29,117 bases of DNA from an uncultured Bacilli bacterium. Lineage in GTDB: Bacteria; Bacillota_I; Bacilli_A; RF39; UBA660. The position numbers were made by a program, and so were the translations under genes. The notes under the pieces were generated by a model. The model was not told where the DNA came from and ran no database searches. It saw nothing but the letters and a program-made list of their open reading frames with translations. The stretch covers positions 1 through 29,117 of the forward strand of contig CAKOSZ010000012.1 in NCBI GenBank assembly GCA_934119955.1, given 5' to 3'. Of this stretch, positions 7,105-15,606 are shown piece after piece. How positions within the stretch are numbered: the first letter of the stretch is position 1; every line of letters begins with the position of its first letter.

Positions 7105-8175
7105 ATGAAAATAATTATAAGTGCTGGGGGAACAGGTGGTCATATTTATCCTGCTATAAGTATTATAAATAAAATAAAAGAACATGATAAAAATGCTGAA
7201 TTTTTATATATTGGAACAACGGATCGAATGGAACATGAAATAATACCTAGTTTAAGTATTCCATACGTTGGTATTAAGATTAAAGGTTTATCTAAAAATA
7301 TTTTTAAAGATATTCAAAGTGTTTATTTATTAACTTCTTCTTTAATTAAAGTTAAAAAAATAATTAAAGAATATAATCCTGATATTGTAATTGGGGTAGG
7401 TGGTTATGTAACATTTCCAGTTATTTACACATCTTATAAGTTAGGATATAAAACTTTTATTCATGAACAAAATTCTATTCCAGGAAAATCAAATAAATTT
7501 TTGGCTAAATATGCAACTAAAATAGCAGTTAGTTTACCGGGAAGCATGAAATATTTTCCTAGTGAAAAAACAATTTTTACTGGTAATCCAAGAAGTAGCG
7601 AAGCAATTACAGCCAAAAAAATTAAAAAATATGAAATAGGACTTACTGAAAATAAAAAATTTGTTTTAATTGTTATGGGTTCTCTTGGTTCAATGACTAT
7701 TAATAAAGAATTAGAGCGTATTGCTAGTAGTTTTAAAAATAAAGATTATGAAGTTATGATTGTAACTGGTAAAAAATATTTTGATAGTTTTAAAGATGTA
7801 AAAATTAAAAATGTAAAAATCGTTCCATTTTTAAATAATATGTTGAATGTTTTAAAAGTTTGTGATTTAATAGTAACTCGTGCTGGGGCATCAACTATTG
7901 CTGAAATTACTGCTCTTGGCATACCTAGTATTTTAGTACCAAGTCCATATGTAGCAAATAATCATCAGTTATATAATGCTATGGAACTTGTAGATAACAA
8001 GGCAAGTGAATTAATTCTTGAAAGTGATTTTAATGCAACTAATTTAATAACAAAGATAGATAATCTTTTAAATAATCCAAAAGTTTTAAAAGAAATGCAT
8101 TTAAATGCTATAAAACTAAGTAATCCTCAAGCAAGTGAATTAATTTACAAAGAAATTAAGAAGTTGGTGGAGTGA
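7105..8175 (+). CDS. murG: UDP-GlcNAc:lipid II precursor GlcNAc transferase MurG
   Basis: The 356-residue GT-B glycosyltransferase adds GlcNAc to undecaprenyl-PP-MurNAc-pentapeptide, producing lipid II at the inner face of the membrane. The N-terminal glycine loop GGTGGHIYPA (8-17), the second-domain motif VMGSLGSMTIN, the donor-site stretch TRAGASTIAEITALGIPSILVPSPYVANNHQ and the C-terminal helix region are all present and in order. The start follows AAAGGTGATAAA. It is the first gene of a wall/division operon; MurB starts one base after its stop codon. Confidence 0.96.
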   Translation: MKIIISAGGTGGHIYPAISIINKIKEHDKNAEFLYIGTTDRMEHEIIPSLSIPYVGIKIKGLSKNIFKDIQSVYLLTSSLIKVKKIIKEYNPDIVIGVGGYVTFPVIYTSYKLGYKTFIHEQNSIPGKSNKFLAKYATKIAVSLPGSMKYFPSEKTIFTGNPRSSEAITAKKIKKYEIGLTENKKFVLIVMGSLGSMTINKELERIASSFKNKDYEVMIVTGKKYFDSFKDVKIKNVKIVPFLNNMLNVLKVCDLIVTRAGASTIAEITALGIPSILVPSPYVANNHQLYNAMELVDNKASELILESDFNATNLITKIDNLLNNPKVLKEMHLNAIKLSNPQASELIYKEIKKLVE

Positions 8176-8176
8176 A

Positions 8177-9097
8177 GTGGAAAATGTAATTAATGAAATT
8201 ATGAATTTAAAAATAGGAGATGTTATAGTAAATGCTAATTTAAGTAAATTTACAACATATAAAGTAGGTGGTATTGCTAAACTTTTAATATATCCTAAAA
8301 ATACTTCTAAATTAATTGAATTAATGGATTTACTAAAAAAAAGAAATATTAAACATTTCATTTTAGGAAACGGAAGTAATGTTTTATTTAGTGATTTTGT
8401 ATATGATGGAGTAATTATAAAATTAGATAATTTTGATGAGATAGAATTTTTTGAAAATAAAGTTAAAGTTGGAGCAGGATATAGTTTAATAAAACTTGCA
8501 AATGAAGCCATGAAAAGAAGTTTAGCCGGTCTTGAATTTGCCTCAGGAATACCAGGAACAATTGGGGGAGCAATTTTCATGAATGCGGGAGCCTATAATT
8601 CTTCTATGTCAAATATTGTTGAAAGTGTAACTGTTTTAACCAAAGATTTAAAAGTGATTAATTTAACTAACAGGGAAATGAATTTTTCCTATCGAGAAAG
8701 TTTTTTACAACATAATAAAGATTATATTTGTCTTGGGGCAACTTTAAAACTTATGCATGGAAGTAGAGAAGAACTTGAAAACGTCATGAAAGATAGAAAA
8801 CTAAAAAGAAAAAGAACCCAGCCCCTAGAATACCCATCAGCAGGCTCTGTTTTTAGAAATCCAGATGGGATGTTTGCTGGAAAAATTATAGAAGATTTAA
8901 ATCTAAAAGGATATCAAGTTGGAGGTGCTAAAATAAGTGAAAAACATGCAAACTTTATTATAAATGTAGGAGGTGCCAAAGCAAGTGATATCAAAGAAAT
9001 AATAGATTTAGTTAAAGTTAAAGTAAAAGAAAAATATAATATAAATTTAAGAGTAGAACAAAGATTAGTAAATTGGAAAGATAAAAATGGAAAATAA
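8177..9097 (+). CDS. murB: UDP-N-acetylenolpyruvoylglucosamine reductase MurB
   Basis: The start is GTG at 8177, one base after the murG stop, with GGTGGAG overlapping the end of murG as ribosome binding site. The 306-residue FAD protein reduces UDP-GlcNAc-enolpyruvate to UDP-MurNAc. Seen are the FAD-binding motif GNGSN (64-68), SGIPGTIGGAIFMNAGAY (about 123-140), SYRES (171-175), the catalytic Ser224 in PSAGSVFRNP and Glu294 in LRVEQRLV. Its length and the lack of the extra loop fit type II MurB of Gram-positives. It overlaps divIB by 11 bases. Confidence 0.96.
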   Translation: MENVINEIMNLKIGDVIVNANLSKFTTYKVGGIAKLLIYPKNTSKLIELMDLLKKRNIKHFILGNGSNVLFSDFVYDGVIIKLDNFDEIEFFENKVKVGAGYSLIKLANEAMKRSLAGLEFASGIPGTIGGAIFMNAGAYNSSMSNIVESVTVLTKDLKVINLTNREMNFSYRESFLQHNKDYICLGATLKLMHGSREELENVMKDRKLKRKRTQPLEYPSAGSVFRNPDGMFAGKIIEDLNLKGYQVGGAKISEKHANFIINVGGAKASDIKEIIDLVKVKVKEKYNINLRVEQRLVNWKDKNGK

Positions 9098-9755
9098 AAA
9101 GAATAAAAAGAAAAAAGTTTTAAAAATCTTACTATTAATATTAATAATTATAGCATTTGCTTTTTACCTAAAAGAATTAAAAATTAAAAATATTTACATA
9201 ATAGGTAATAAAACAATTAAAGATTATGAAATAATAGAACTTGCTGGGATTGAAAATTATCCTAATATGTTTAGTATTTCAACTAAGAAAATGATTAATA
9301 AAATAAAAATTAATCCCTTAGTTAAAAATGTTTCAATTAAAAAAAATTTATTTGGGAAAATTGTTATTAACATAGAAGAGTATAACATGTTATTAAAATA
9401 TAGTGCTGATAATAAAATATATTTAGAAAATGGTAGTAGTATTACTAATGAAAATGATGTAGTAGGTCTTCCATCTTTAATAAATGTAGTAGATGATAAA
9501 GTCTTAAAGAAATTTTTAACTAAATTAAATACAATTGATTCTAATGTATTTAGTAAAATATCAGAAATTTCATATTCACCTAATGAGTATGATAAAGATT
9601 TATTTATATTTTTAATGAATGATGGTAACTATGTTTATATAACAACTTCTAAATTAAGTAATATAAATAAATATGAAAGTATTTTAGTTAGTTTAGAAGG
9701 TAAAAAAGGAATAATTTATTTGGATAGTGGTAATCATTTTGAACCATTTTCTTGA
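9087..9755 (+). CDS. divIB: Cell division protein DivIB/FtsQ
   Basis: The 222-residue protein has a lysine-rich cytoplasmic head (1-11), one transmembrane helix (about 12-28) and an extracellular POTRA domain (about 31-100; IKNIYIIGNKTIKDYEII), followed by the FtsQ-type beta domain. DivIB/FtsQ forms the divisome complex with DivIC and FtsL and regulates septal wall synthesis. The short cytoplasmic part is normal for small Firmicutes. Its position after murG-murB matches the division and cell wall clusters of Bacilli, although ftsA/ftsZ do not follow here. Confidence 0.85.
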   Translation: MENKKNKKKKVLKILLLILIIIAFAFYLKELKIKNIYIIGNKTIKDYEIIELAGIENYPNMFSISTKKMINKIKINPLVKNVSIKKNLFGKIVINIEEYNMLLKYSADNKIYLENGSSITNENDVVGLPSLINVVDDKVLKKFLTKLNTIDSNVFSKISEISYSPNEYDKDLFIFLMNDGNYVYITTSKLSNINKYESILVSLEGKKGIIYLDSGNHFEPFS

Positions 9756-9762
9756 TATACTA

Positions 9763-9801
9763 AAAAAACTTCTTTAAAAATAAGGAGTTTTTTGTTATAA
9801 T
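9763..9801 (+). terminator. Terminator after divIB, abutting scpA promoter
   Basis: An A-rich/T-rich stem (AAAAAACTTCT, 9763-9773, with AGGAGTTTTTT, 9783-9793, one G-T pair) forms a hairpin. Its T tract flows directly into an extended -10 TTGTTATAAT (hexamer 9796-9801) that would start the scpA transcript. Confidence 0.6.
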
Positions 9802-9825
9802 TTTCTTTGTTAGGTAGGTTATAAT

Positions 9826-10533
9826 ATGTATGATATAAGTTTAGATAACTTTCAAGGACCAATGGATTTACTTCTTCATTTAATTAAAAAGAAAAAAATG
9901 AACATTTTAGATATTAAATTAGAATTAATAATTGATGAATATTTAGAGTATATAAGAAAATGCGAGAATTTAAATTTAAATATAGCAAGTTCTTATTTAG
10001 TAATGTCAACTGAACTTTTAGAAATAAAATCAAGAATGTTACTTCCAAGTAATAATGAATTAGAACCAGATGAAATAGATGAAGTGACTAATTTAAAAAA
10101 TAGATTAATAGAATATGAAAAATATAAAAATATGGTTTCTTTATTTAAAGAATATGAAGAATCAAGACGAGAATTTAAAACTAAAAGTCCTACTAATATT
10201 TTAGAATATAAAGAGGATAAAGTAATTCATAGTTCTTTAAATGTTGATGTTTTAAAAAAAGCTTATGAAGAGTTATTAAAAAGAATAGAAGATGATAAAC
10301 CTACTCAAACTAAGGTTACTAAGAAAGAATTATCAGTTGAAGATACAATTGTTGATATAAGAAATAAATTTAAATCAAATAAAAGAATAAATTTTTTGGA
10401 TTTGTTTGATAAATATGAAAAAAGTTATATAGTTGTAACCTTTTTAGCAATTCTTGAAATGTCTTCTAAAAAAGAAATTAAAATAATTCAAGATAATAAT
10501 TTTGATAACATTGTATGTGAGGTAGTAGAATGA
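9826..10533 (+). CDS. scpA: Segregation and condensation protein ScpA
   Basis: The 235-residue kleisin bridges the SMC dimer heads and compacts and segregates the chromosome together with ScpB. The N-terminal SMC-neck-binding motif DNFQGPMDLLLHLIKKKKMNILDI (about 7-30) is diagnostic, followed by SYLVMSTELLEIKSRMLLP (about 56-74). The C-terminal winged helix (about 180-230; NFLDLFDKYEKSYIVVTFLAILEM) contacts the SMC ATPase cap. A TAGGTAGG site precedes the ATG. It overlaps scpB by four bases. Confidence 0.95.
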   Translation: MYDISLDNFQGPMDLLLHLIKKKKMNILDIKLELIIDEYLEYIRKCENLNLNIASSYLVMSTELLEIKSRMLLPSNNELEPDEIDEVTNLKNRLIEYEKYKNMVSLFKEYEESRREFKTKSPTNILEYKEDKVIHSSLNVDVLKKAYEELLKRIEDDKPTQTKVTKKELSVEDTIVDIRNKFKSNKRINFLDLFDKYEKSYIVVTFLAILEMSSKKEIKIIQDNNFDNIVCEVVE

Positions 10534-11093
10534 ATTTGAAAGGTGTAATGGAAGGAATATTATTTGTTGTAGGTGATGATGGAGTAACTTTAAAAGAGTT
10601 ACAAGATATATTAGGTATTGATACAGAGGAAATAAAAAAAATAATAATTCAATTAAAGCATGATTATGAAAGCAGTGAAAGAGGTATTAGATTAAGTATT
10701 ATAGGAGATGCTTTTAAATTAACTACTAAGAAAGAGCATAAAGAGTATTATCAAAAGTTATTAGTAAATGAAGATAGTAACACCTTATCAGTTCAGGCTT
10801 TGGAAACTTTGGCTATAATTGCTTATAATGAACCAATTACAAGAATTAGAATAGATGAAATAAGAGGAGTTGCAACTGCACCTATGATAAGAAAGTTAGT
10901 TGCCAAAGGTCTTATTAAAGAAGCAGGGAAAAGTAATTTACCAGGCAGACCAATTTTATACAAAACAACTAATGAATTTTTAGATTATTTTAATATAGAA
11001 AATTTAAATGATTTACCAAAAATAGATGAATATGTTAATTCACATGATGAAATAGACTTATATGATTCAAGATATAAAGAAGAAGTAATTTGA
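10530..11093 (+). CDS. scpB: Segregation and condensation protein ScpB
   Basis: The 187-residue protein has the tandem winged-helix domains of ScpB (about 1-80 and 85-165), including the conserved SVQALETLAIIAYNEPITRIRIDEIRGV block (about 88-115), LVAKGLIKEAGKSNLPGRPILYKTT and FLDYFNIENLNDLP. A dimer binds the middle of ScpA in the condensin complex. Its start lies inside the end of scpA (ATGA), a typical coupled pair. The gene ends in TGA 19 bases before the next promoter. Confidence 0.95.
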   Translation: MNLKGVMEGILFVVGDDGVTLKELQDILGIDTEEIKKIIIQLKHDYESSERGIRLSIIGDAFKLTTKKEHKEYYQKLLVNEDSNTLSVQALETLAIIAYNEPITRIRIDEIRGVATAPMIRKLVAKGLIKEAGKSNLPGRPILYKTTNEFLDYFNIENLNDLPKIDEYVNSHDEIDLYDSRYKEEVI

Positions 11094-11112
11094 CTAGAAA
11101 ATACTTTTTTGT

Positions 11113-11118
11113 TATAAT
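11113..11118 (+). promoter_or_regulatory. Extended -10 element before 290-aa gene
   Basis: TTGTTATAAT with hexamer at 11113-11118. No clear -35 is seen. AGGGGGA follows eight or so bases before the ATG. Confidence 0.5.
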
Positions 11119-11140
11119 AGAGGGCATTTAAGGGGGATTT

Positions 11141-12013
11141 ATGATATCAAAAAAAGAATTAAGTTATGTTAATGCATGGCCTAATAGAACACCATATCCA
11201 GGAGATGAATATGCAAGTGAAGTTTTAGAACAATTAAAGGAATGTTTAGAATTATTTGAACAAGAGTATTTAAATCAAGTTTATAATGTTTCATTTACTA
11301 ATAATGAAGAAATTGAGTTTCAAATATTAGATAAGAACTTATGTCATATTTTAGGAGTTGATTACAAAAATTTAAGTGGCGATTATTTTGATGATTATCG
11401 CGAAAGTGTTTTAAATATTAAACCAGGAATGATTTTTGGTTCTTATGATTTATTAAATATTATAGTTTCTAATTTAGAAAAAGTATTCAAATATGATGCT
11501 ATTAACAAAGCCAATAAGGCTATTAATTATTATAGAGTAGCCGTTAAATGTGCAATATTTAAAAAATTAGCCGATTTATCAGCCTTTAACTATGGTTGTA
11601 TTAATTTTAATAAGGCTGTTTATAACGAACTATATCCAAATTTACCATTTGGTTCAAATTCAACAAGACTTTTATACACTGACAGTAATGAAATAATAAG
11701 TCCATTGTTTATGATGGGTTTAAAACAACCAGAAAACAGTGATTTATATATAGTAGAAACATTATTTTCACCTGAACAAGCCGAAAGATTTTTTAATAAA
11801 CAAGAAGTAATTATTCCAACTCAAATTATTACTGATAACAACGGTATTCTTGAAAAGAAATTAGCAACTCCAAGTGAAAAAATTAAGTTATTAAAATCAT
11901 ATCAAAGTTTAATAATAGCAAATAAATTTTCAAATATGATTAATATTTATGGTGATTATTATTCTATGTTAATGTCACAAGAAAAAGATGAACAAAAGAA
12001 ATTAAAAAAATAA
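11141..12013 (+). CDS. Uncharacterised protein, possibly PBECR-type nuclease-like
   Basis: The 290-residue soluble protein has no signal or membrane segment. An N-terminal helical stretch (about 20-45) leads to NNEEIEFQILDKNLCHILGVDYKNL (about 52-76). The string 'ILDKNLCHILGVD' resembles the (H)LLG motif near the start of PBECR domains (phage Barnase/EndoU/ColicinE5/RelE-like nucleases), which is a weak similarity recalled from the family, not a demonstration. The centre is helical and the C-terminus is lysine-rich. It has its own extended -10 promoter and a strong terminator, so it is a monocistronic unit. I do not assign a function. Confidence 0.6.
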   Translation: MISKKELSYVNAWPNRTPYPGDEYASEVLEQLKECLELFEQEYLNQVYNVSFTNNEEIEFQILDKNLCHILGVDYKNLSGDYFDDYRESVLNIKPGMIFGSYDLLNIIVSNLEKVFKYDAINKANKAINYYRVAVKCAIFKKLADLSAFNYGCINFNKAVYNELYPNLPFGSNSTRLLYTDSNEIISPLFMMGLKQPENSDLYIVETLFSPEQAERFFNKQEVIIPTQIITDNNGILEKKLATPSEKIKLLKSYQSLIIANKFSNMINIYGDYYSMLMSQEKDEQKKLKK

Positions 12014-12027
12014 ATAAGTGTTAAATT

Positions 12028-12060
12028 ATAGTTAAGTTTTTTAACTATTTTTTCTTTTTT
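12028..12060 (+). terminator. Intrinsic terminator
   Basis: A perfect 8-bp stem (ATAGTTAA 12028-12035, TTAACTAT 12041-12048) has a 5-base loop and is followed by a long T-rich tract. Confidence 0.85.
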
Positions 12061-12116
12061 AAAAAGTGAAATTTATTAATTAAAAAGTTAAGTGCAACTT
12101 TTGAATAGTTATAACA

Positions 12117-12144
12117 TTGACATATTGTTAAAAATAATTATACT
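12117..12144 (+). promoter_or_regulatory. Promoter of the kinase-Nudix cassette
   Basis: TTGACA (12117-12122), 16 bases, TATACT (12139-12144), then a leader with GGGGGG six bases before the start codon. Confidence 0.6.
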
Positions 12145-12172
12145 ATATTTAAACTTGTTAGGGGGGAAATAA

Positions 12173-13102
12173 ATGATGAAATCTGTTGTATTTTCTTGTA
12201 ATGATGTTGCTGTGAAAATTAATTCAGATGATGAAAATATTATAAAATATTTAATTGAAATGTTTGGTAACTATTATGAAATGAATAATAGTGAAAAAGC
12301 AACTATTACAATTAATTTTAGAATAGGTTTATCTAATGAATTTCAATTTAAAGATAAAGAACGGGGTGATACTTCATATAATTATATAAGTGGTAGCAAA
12401 AATGAAATAAATATAAATTTACCATATTATGATGAATCAAAACAATCGTTTATCAAGAGAATATTTACTACTTCATTTATAAAAGCATTTCAGCAAACGG
12501 ATTATATGATATTACATGGTGCTTGTGCTTTTAAAGATAATGATGGAATTATTATAACAGGTAAAGCATGTAGTGGAAAAACAACTTTACTTCAAAAACT
12601 ACTTAATGAGGGTTATGATTATGTTGCTAATGATAGGTTAGCTTTAAAAGAAGAAGAAAACGGAATAGTTGTTTGTGGAATACCATTTTCTATGGGAATA
12701 AGAAATGTGGACATTCAAAAAGAGTTTACTGATTATTCTTCATATTATATAAAAGAAATAGATAAAAAATTTATAGAAAACAAAGATGTTCCAAAGTATT
12801 TTGAAGTGGAAATGAAATCTAAAATACCGTTATCTACAATAATATTCTGTGATTATGATACAAATATTGATGGATTAAGAGTGAATAAAATTGATGATGT
12901 TAATGAAACAATTTATCCAAATATCATGTTTGATGATGCAATTCCTGATACCAAATATTATTTGCATTTAATATTGGGAAGTTATAAAAACAAGTGTAAT
13001 TTATCAGGAGTAAATAGCATAGGAGTTTTACAAGGAATAAATAGTGAAAGAGAAACAATAAATCAGATAGAAAAGACTAGAATAAGAAAGAGAGGTAATT
13101 AA
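12173..13102 (+). CDS. HPr-kinase-like P-loop protein
   Basis: The 309-residue protein has a P-loop GKACSGKTT at 130-138, preceded by ILHGACAF(K)DNDGIIITG. This layout ('lHga...g.aili.G.sGsGKSTL') is shared with the HPr kinase/phosphorylase (HprK) catalytic fold and its stand-alone relatives, as is the following NDR (153-155), LALKEEENGIVVCGIPFSMG. The N-terminal 110 residues form a separate alpha/beta region. It lacks the HprK N-terminal domain and any HPr gene neighbour, so the substrate is unknown; relatives sit in peptide-modification and other accessory clusters. It is co-directional with two Nudix genes, one base before the next ATG, which suggests a shared small-molecule or nucleotide pathway. 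Confidence 0.7.
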   Translation: MMKSVVFSCNDVAVKINSDDENIIKYLIEMFGNYYEMNNSEKATITINFRIGLSNEFQFKDKERGDTSYNYISGSKNEININLPYYDESKQSFIKRIFTTSFIKAFQQTDYMILHGACAFKDNDGIIITGKACSGKTTLLQKLLNEGYDYVANDRLALKEEENGIVVCGIPFSMGIRNVDIQKEFTDYSSYYIKEIDKKFIENKDVPKYFEVEMKSKIPLSTIIFCDYDTNIDGLRVNKIDDVNETIYPNIMFDDAIPDTKYYLHLILGSYKNKCNLSGVNSIGVLQGINSERETINQIEKTRIRKRGN

Positions 13103-13103
13103 A

Positions 13104-13568
13104 ATGGCAGAACCAACAGATATAACATTTAAAATATGTAATGTAAGAGTAAATTGTAGAGCAGTAGCAATTATATTAAATGAGGGAAATATTTTATTTC
13201 AAAAAAGGGAAACAGATCCTGTATGGGCATTACCCGGAGGAAAAATAGCAGTTTTAGAAAAAGGTAAAGATACTATTAATAGGGAATTAAATGAAGAAAT
13301 AGGTGAACCTGTGGAAGTTTCAAATTTTTATGATGTTGAAGAAAATTTCTTTGAATATAACGGAGAACAATTTCATGAATATATGTTCTTGTATTTGGCA
13401 AAACTGAAAGAATATAGTAATTTGAAAAATGAAAAGTTCTTTGATGGTGTTGAAAAGAAAAAGCATCTTAAATTTGCTTGGTTTAATAAGGAAGAATTAG
13501 ATATATATAATGTTGTACCTATTGAAATTAAAGATGCATTAAAAGAAATAATTGATGCAAATGAATAA
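13104..13568 (+). CDS. Nudix hydrolase (first of a pair)
   Basis: The 154-residue protein has a perfect Nudix box from Gly46: G-x5-E52-x7-R60-E61-L62-x-E64-E65-x-G67, the metal-dependent site that cleaves nucleoside diphosphates linked to another moiety. The strand before it (RAVAIILNEGNILFQKRETDPVWALPGGKI) fits the family, which recalls ADP-ribose/dNTP-type or MutT-like enzymes, but the substrate cannot be told. The start overlaps the end of the kinase gene closely. Paralogous to the next gene: the two share the pattern (V/L)(R/N)..RAVA.I......(I/V)LFQKR...(V/F)WALPGGKI. Confidence 0.9.
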   Translation: MAEPTDITFKICNVRVNCRAVAIILNEGNILFQKRETDPVWALPGGKIAVLEKGKDTINRELNEEIGEPVEVSNFYDVEENFFEYNGEQFHEYMFLYLAKLKEYSNLKNEKFFDGVEKKKHLKFAWFNKEELDIYNVVPIEIKDALKEIIDANE

Positions 13569-13603
13569 AGTGTGGTAAAATCTAAAATAAGGAGATGATT
13601 TTT

Positions 13604-14095
13604 TTGAAAGAAAAAGATATTAATATAAAGATTCAAGATGTTTTATTAAATGTAAGAGCAGTAGCTGTTATTGTTCATAATGACAAAGTGTTATTTCAAA
13701 AAAGAAAACAAGATAAATTTTGGGCATTACCCGGAGGAAAAATACGAGTTGGTGAAAAATCAGAAGATACTATTAAAAGGGAATTGAAAGAAGAACTTGA
13801 ACTTAATAAATTTAATGTAGAAAGATGTAATAGTATTTCAGAGTATTTTTTTACATTTGATAATACATTAATACATCAATATATATTTAGTTACATAGTG
13901 TCTGTTGATAATACTGAATGGATTTTAGATGGAATAGGTGAATTTGATGGAAAAGAAATAAATGAAAATCTAGTTTTTAAGTGGTTTGATATTGACTCAC
14001 TAGCGGATGCTCCAATCAAACCAGATTTCTTGAAGGAACAAATTGATGGTATAAAGAATAACAATATTATGTTTACAAGTTATACTGAAGAATAA
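13604..14095 (+). CDS. Nudix hydrolase (second of a pair)
   Basis: The frame opens at ATG 13595, but that ATG touches the AAGGAG site (13589-13594); TTG 13604 is nine bases from it and gives 163 residues beginning MKEKDINIKIQD, parallel to the first Nudix protein. The box is G-x5-E-x7-REL-x-EE, but the final Gly is Glu (ELELNK), a mild departure that keeps the metal-binding Glu residues. The C-terminus differs from its sister (VFKWFDIDSLADAPIKPDFLKEQ), consistent with tandem duplication followed by divergence of substrate. The gene ends about 250 bases before the insertion sequence. Confidence 0.85.
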   Translation: MKEKDINIKIQDVLLNVRAVAVIVHNDKVLFQKRKQDKFWALPGGKIRVGEKSEDTIKRELKEELELNKFNVERCNSISEYFFTFDNTLIHQYIFSYIVSVDNTEWILDGIGEFDGKEINENLVFKWFDIDSLADAPIKPDFLKEQIDGIKNNNIMFTSYTEE

Positions 14096-14351
14096 AAAAT
14101 TATAGTCCGTATTTATCAATGATATATACAAAAAAATGTTCTAATTTATATTTGGCAGATTTAGGTATGTCTGAAGAAAGAATTTGATTTGGAATGTTAA
14201 CCTGTGAAAGTTGCTTTTTATTTCTTAATGAGAGAGTGTAAAAAACTTTGTGTAAAGTTACCAATCTATGGTAATAAAGATTTGAGATTGATTATATCAG
14301 TTTCTTTTTGTTACCTTAATAATAACATAAATTAAATAATTTTTCAAAGAT
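14096..14351. other. Non-coding spacer with possible IS debris
   Basis: No open gene is seen. Frames are broken. The string GAGAGTGTAAAAAACTTTG (about 14231-14249) resembles the ends of IS256-type elements as I remember them, and a 6-bp hairpin TTACCA/TGGTAA (about 14259-14275) follows. This is compatible with a remnant of an older insertion next to the ISAs1 copy, but evidence is thin. Confidence 0.25.
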
Positions 14352-14371
14352 CATATGGCAATCGCTTAAAA
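14352..14371. repeat. Left inverted repeat of the IS
   Basis: CATATGGCAATCGCTTAAAA; matches the reverse complement of the right end at 15523-15543 with a single one-base gap (AA versus AAA). Confidence 0.8.
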
Positions 14372-14381
14372 AATATTAAGG

Positions 14382-15467
14382 TTAACTGATACTTGGAATT
14401 ATTTCAAATATCAGTTTTTCTATATTTTTAAAATCTAACATGTATCTAGTTAATTTTCTTTGCAATGGTACTTTACCAAACGAATTATCCAAACTTGCTA
14501 AGTTGAATATTATCTTACGCATTATTGATAAATTATCTATTGAATTTGCAACTCTATTTTTTGAATGATCTTCATCTAAAATAACATCTAATTTCCAATG
14601 CAATCCACATTCTATATTCCAATGATCTCTTATTGTTTCTATTAATTTTTCTATATCAATTAGATAATCTATTATGTAATAATTTTCTGTTATGATAGTT
14701 TCATCACCACAAGTTTTGGAAACTTTTGTATATGCAATTGCATTAACTGTTTTCCATTTAATTTTATCTTTTATTTTTGATACATCATAACACAAAAAAT
14801 ACTCTCTTTCTTCTATTCTTCCGTGATCTTTTTCTAGTGTCTTTTTATGCAAAACATTTTTACTACCATATAAATTATTATAACTATCAAATTGAGATTT
14901 TATTTGTTTTCTTAATTCTCTTTGATTATCTTTAACAGGTAATACATAATGAGCATGTTTACCTATTATTTTATTTACTATATCTTCCTGAGTTCCAATT
15001 GCATCTATTGTGATTGTTGCTCCTTCTATTTCTAACAAATCAAGTAAATCAGGTATTGCAGTTATTTCGTTTGATTTATCATCTACATTTACTTGACCAA
15101 TTGATAATCCTATTTCTCCAGCTGATACAATATATGGAATATTTCCATTATTTATTTTGTCAGTAGCACTTTTAATTGCTTTACCATCAATACTGATATT
15201 TTGTCCTGTTCTATTCTTGACTATTTCCTGTCAATAGCAGCAAAAACATCAGAAAGACAGTCATGAGATGGTGTACCTTTTTTCTAAATTTAACAATTTT
15301 GTAAAGTAATCTTCTTTTAATTTCATAAAATCTGCAATATTTACATAGTCTTTTAATCCACATAGTAAACCATATATTGTCATGATTAATATATCAATTA
15401 ATTTATATTTTTTTCCTTTTATATCTCTTGGATCTTCCAATACTTCAAACATTTCAAACAAATTCAT
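14382..15467 (-). pseudogene. ISAs1 family transposase, disrupted
   Basis: Read on the minus strand, the 5' part (15467 down to about 15270) gives the ISAs1 N-terminal region (MNLFEMFEVLEDPRD...KYKLIDILIMTIYGLLCGLKDY). The frame then shifts near 15280: SHDCLSDVFAAIDRK continues in another frame and stops. A short piece normally linking it to the catalytic part is missing near 15225. The frame resumes EIVKNRTGQNISIDGKAIK, the first catalytic Asp motif, and runs to 14382 through ITIDAIGTQ, KDNQ and RDHWNIECGLHW..DV.(D)ED, the remaining DDE-type motifs. Two lesions (a frameshift and a small deletion) make it inactive. The C-terminal 230 or so residues remain open, so a stand-alone fragment could in principle be expressed. 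Confidence 0.85.
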
Positions 15468-15522
15468 AATTAAATCAACTCACTTTTATCTTGATTTAAT
15501 TATACTACATTTTTTTAAAAAA

Positions 15523-15543
15523 TTTTAAGCGATTTGCCATATG
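15523..15543. repeat. Right inverted repeat of the IS
   Basis: Begins TTTTAAGCGATTTGCC and pairs with the left end. It stops four bases before a strong promoter -35 box of the downstream gene. Confidence 0.8.
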
Positions 15544-15547
15544 AAAT

Positions 15548-15576
15548 TTGACAAATAGTGTAAAGTATGGTATAAT
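15548..15576 (+). promoter_or_regulatory. Near-consensus promoter abutting the IS end
   Basis: TTGACA (15548-15553), 17 bases, TATAAT (15571-15576): perfect sigma-A consensus. It lies just outside the right IS end. Confidence 0.85.
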
Positions 15577-15606
15577 CTCCAAGGTATATAAAAAGGGGGA
15601 TTTTAT

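Larger units (their letters stand above)
14352..15543 (-). mobile_element. Degenerate ISAs1-family insertion sequence
   Basis: The element of about 1.19 kb is bounded by imperfect inverted repeats and contains a broken ISAs1-type transposase on the minus strand. Size, transposase type and ends agree with the ISAs1 family. I could not find a clear target-site duplication in the flanking bases, which fits an old, decayed insertion. Confidence 0.8.

Noticed and set aside
8140..8580. Minus-strand ORF of 146 codons
   Set aside because: It lies opposite murB, which is clearly real; composition is that of an antisense shadow.
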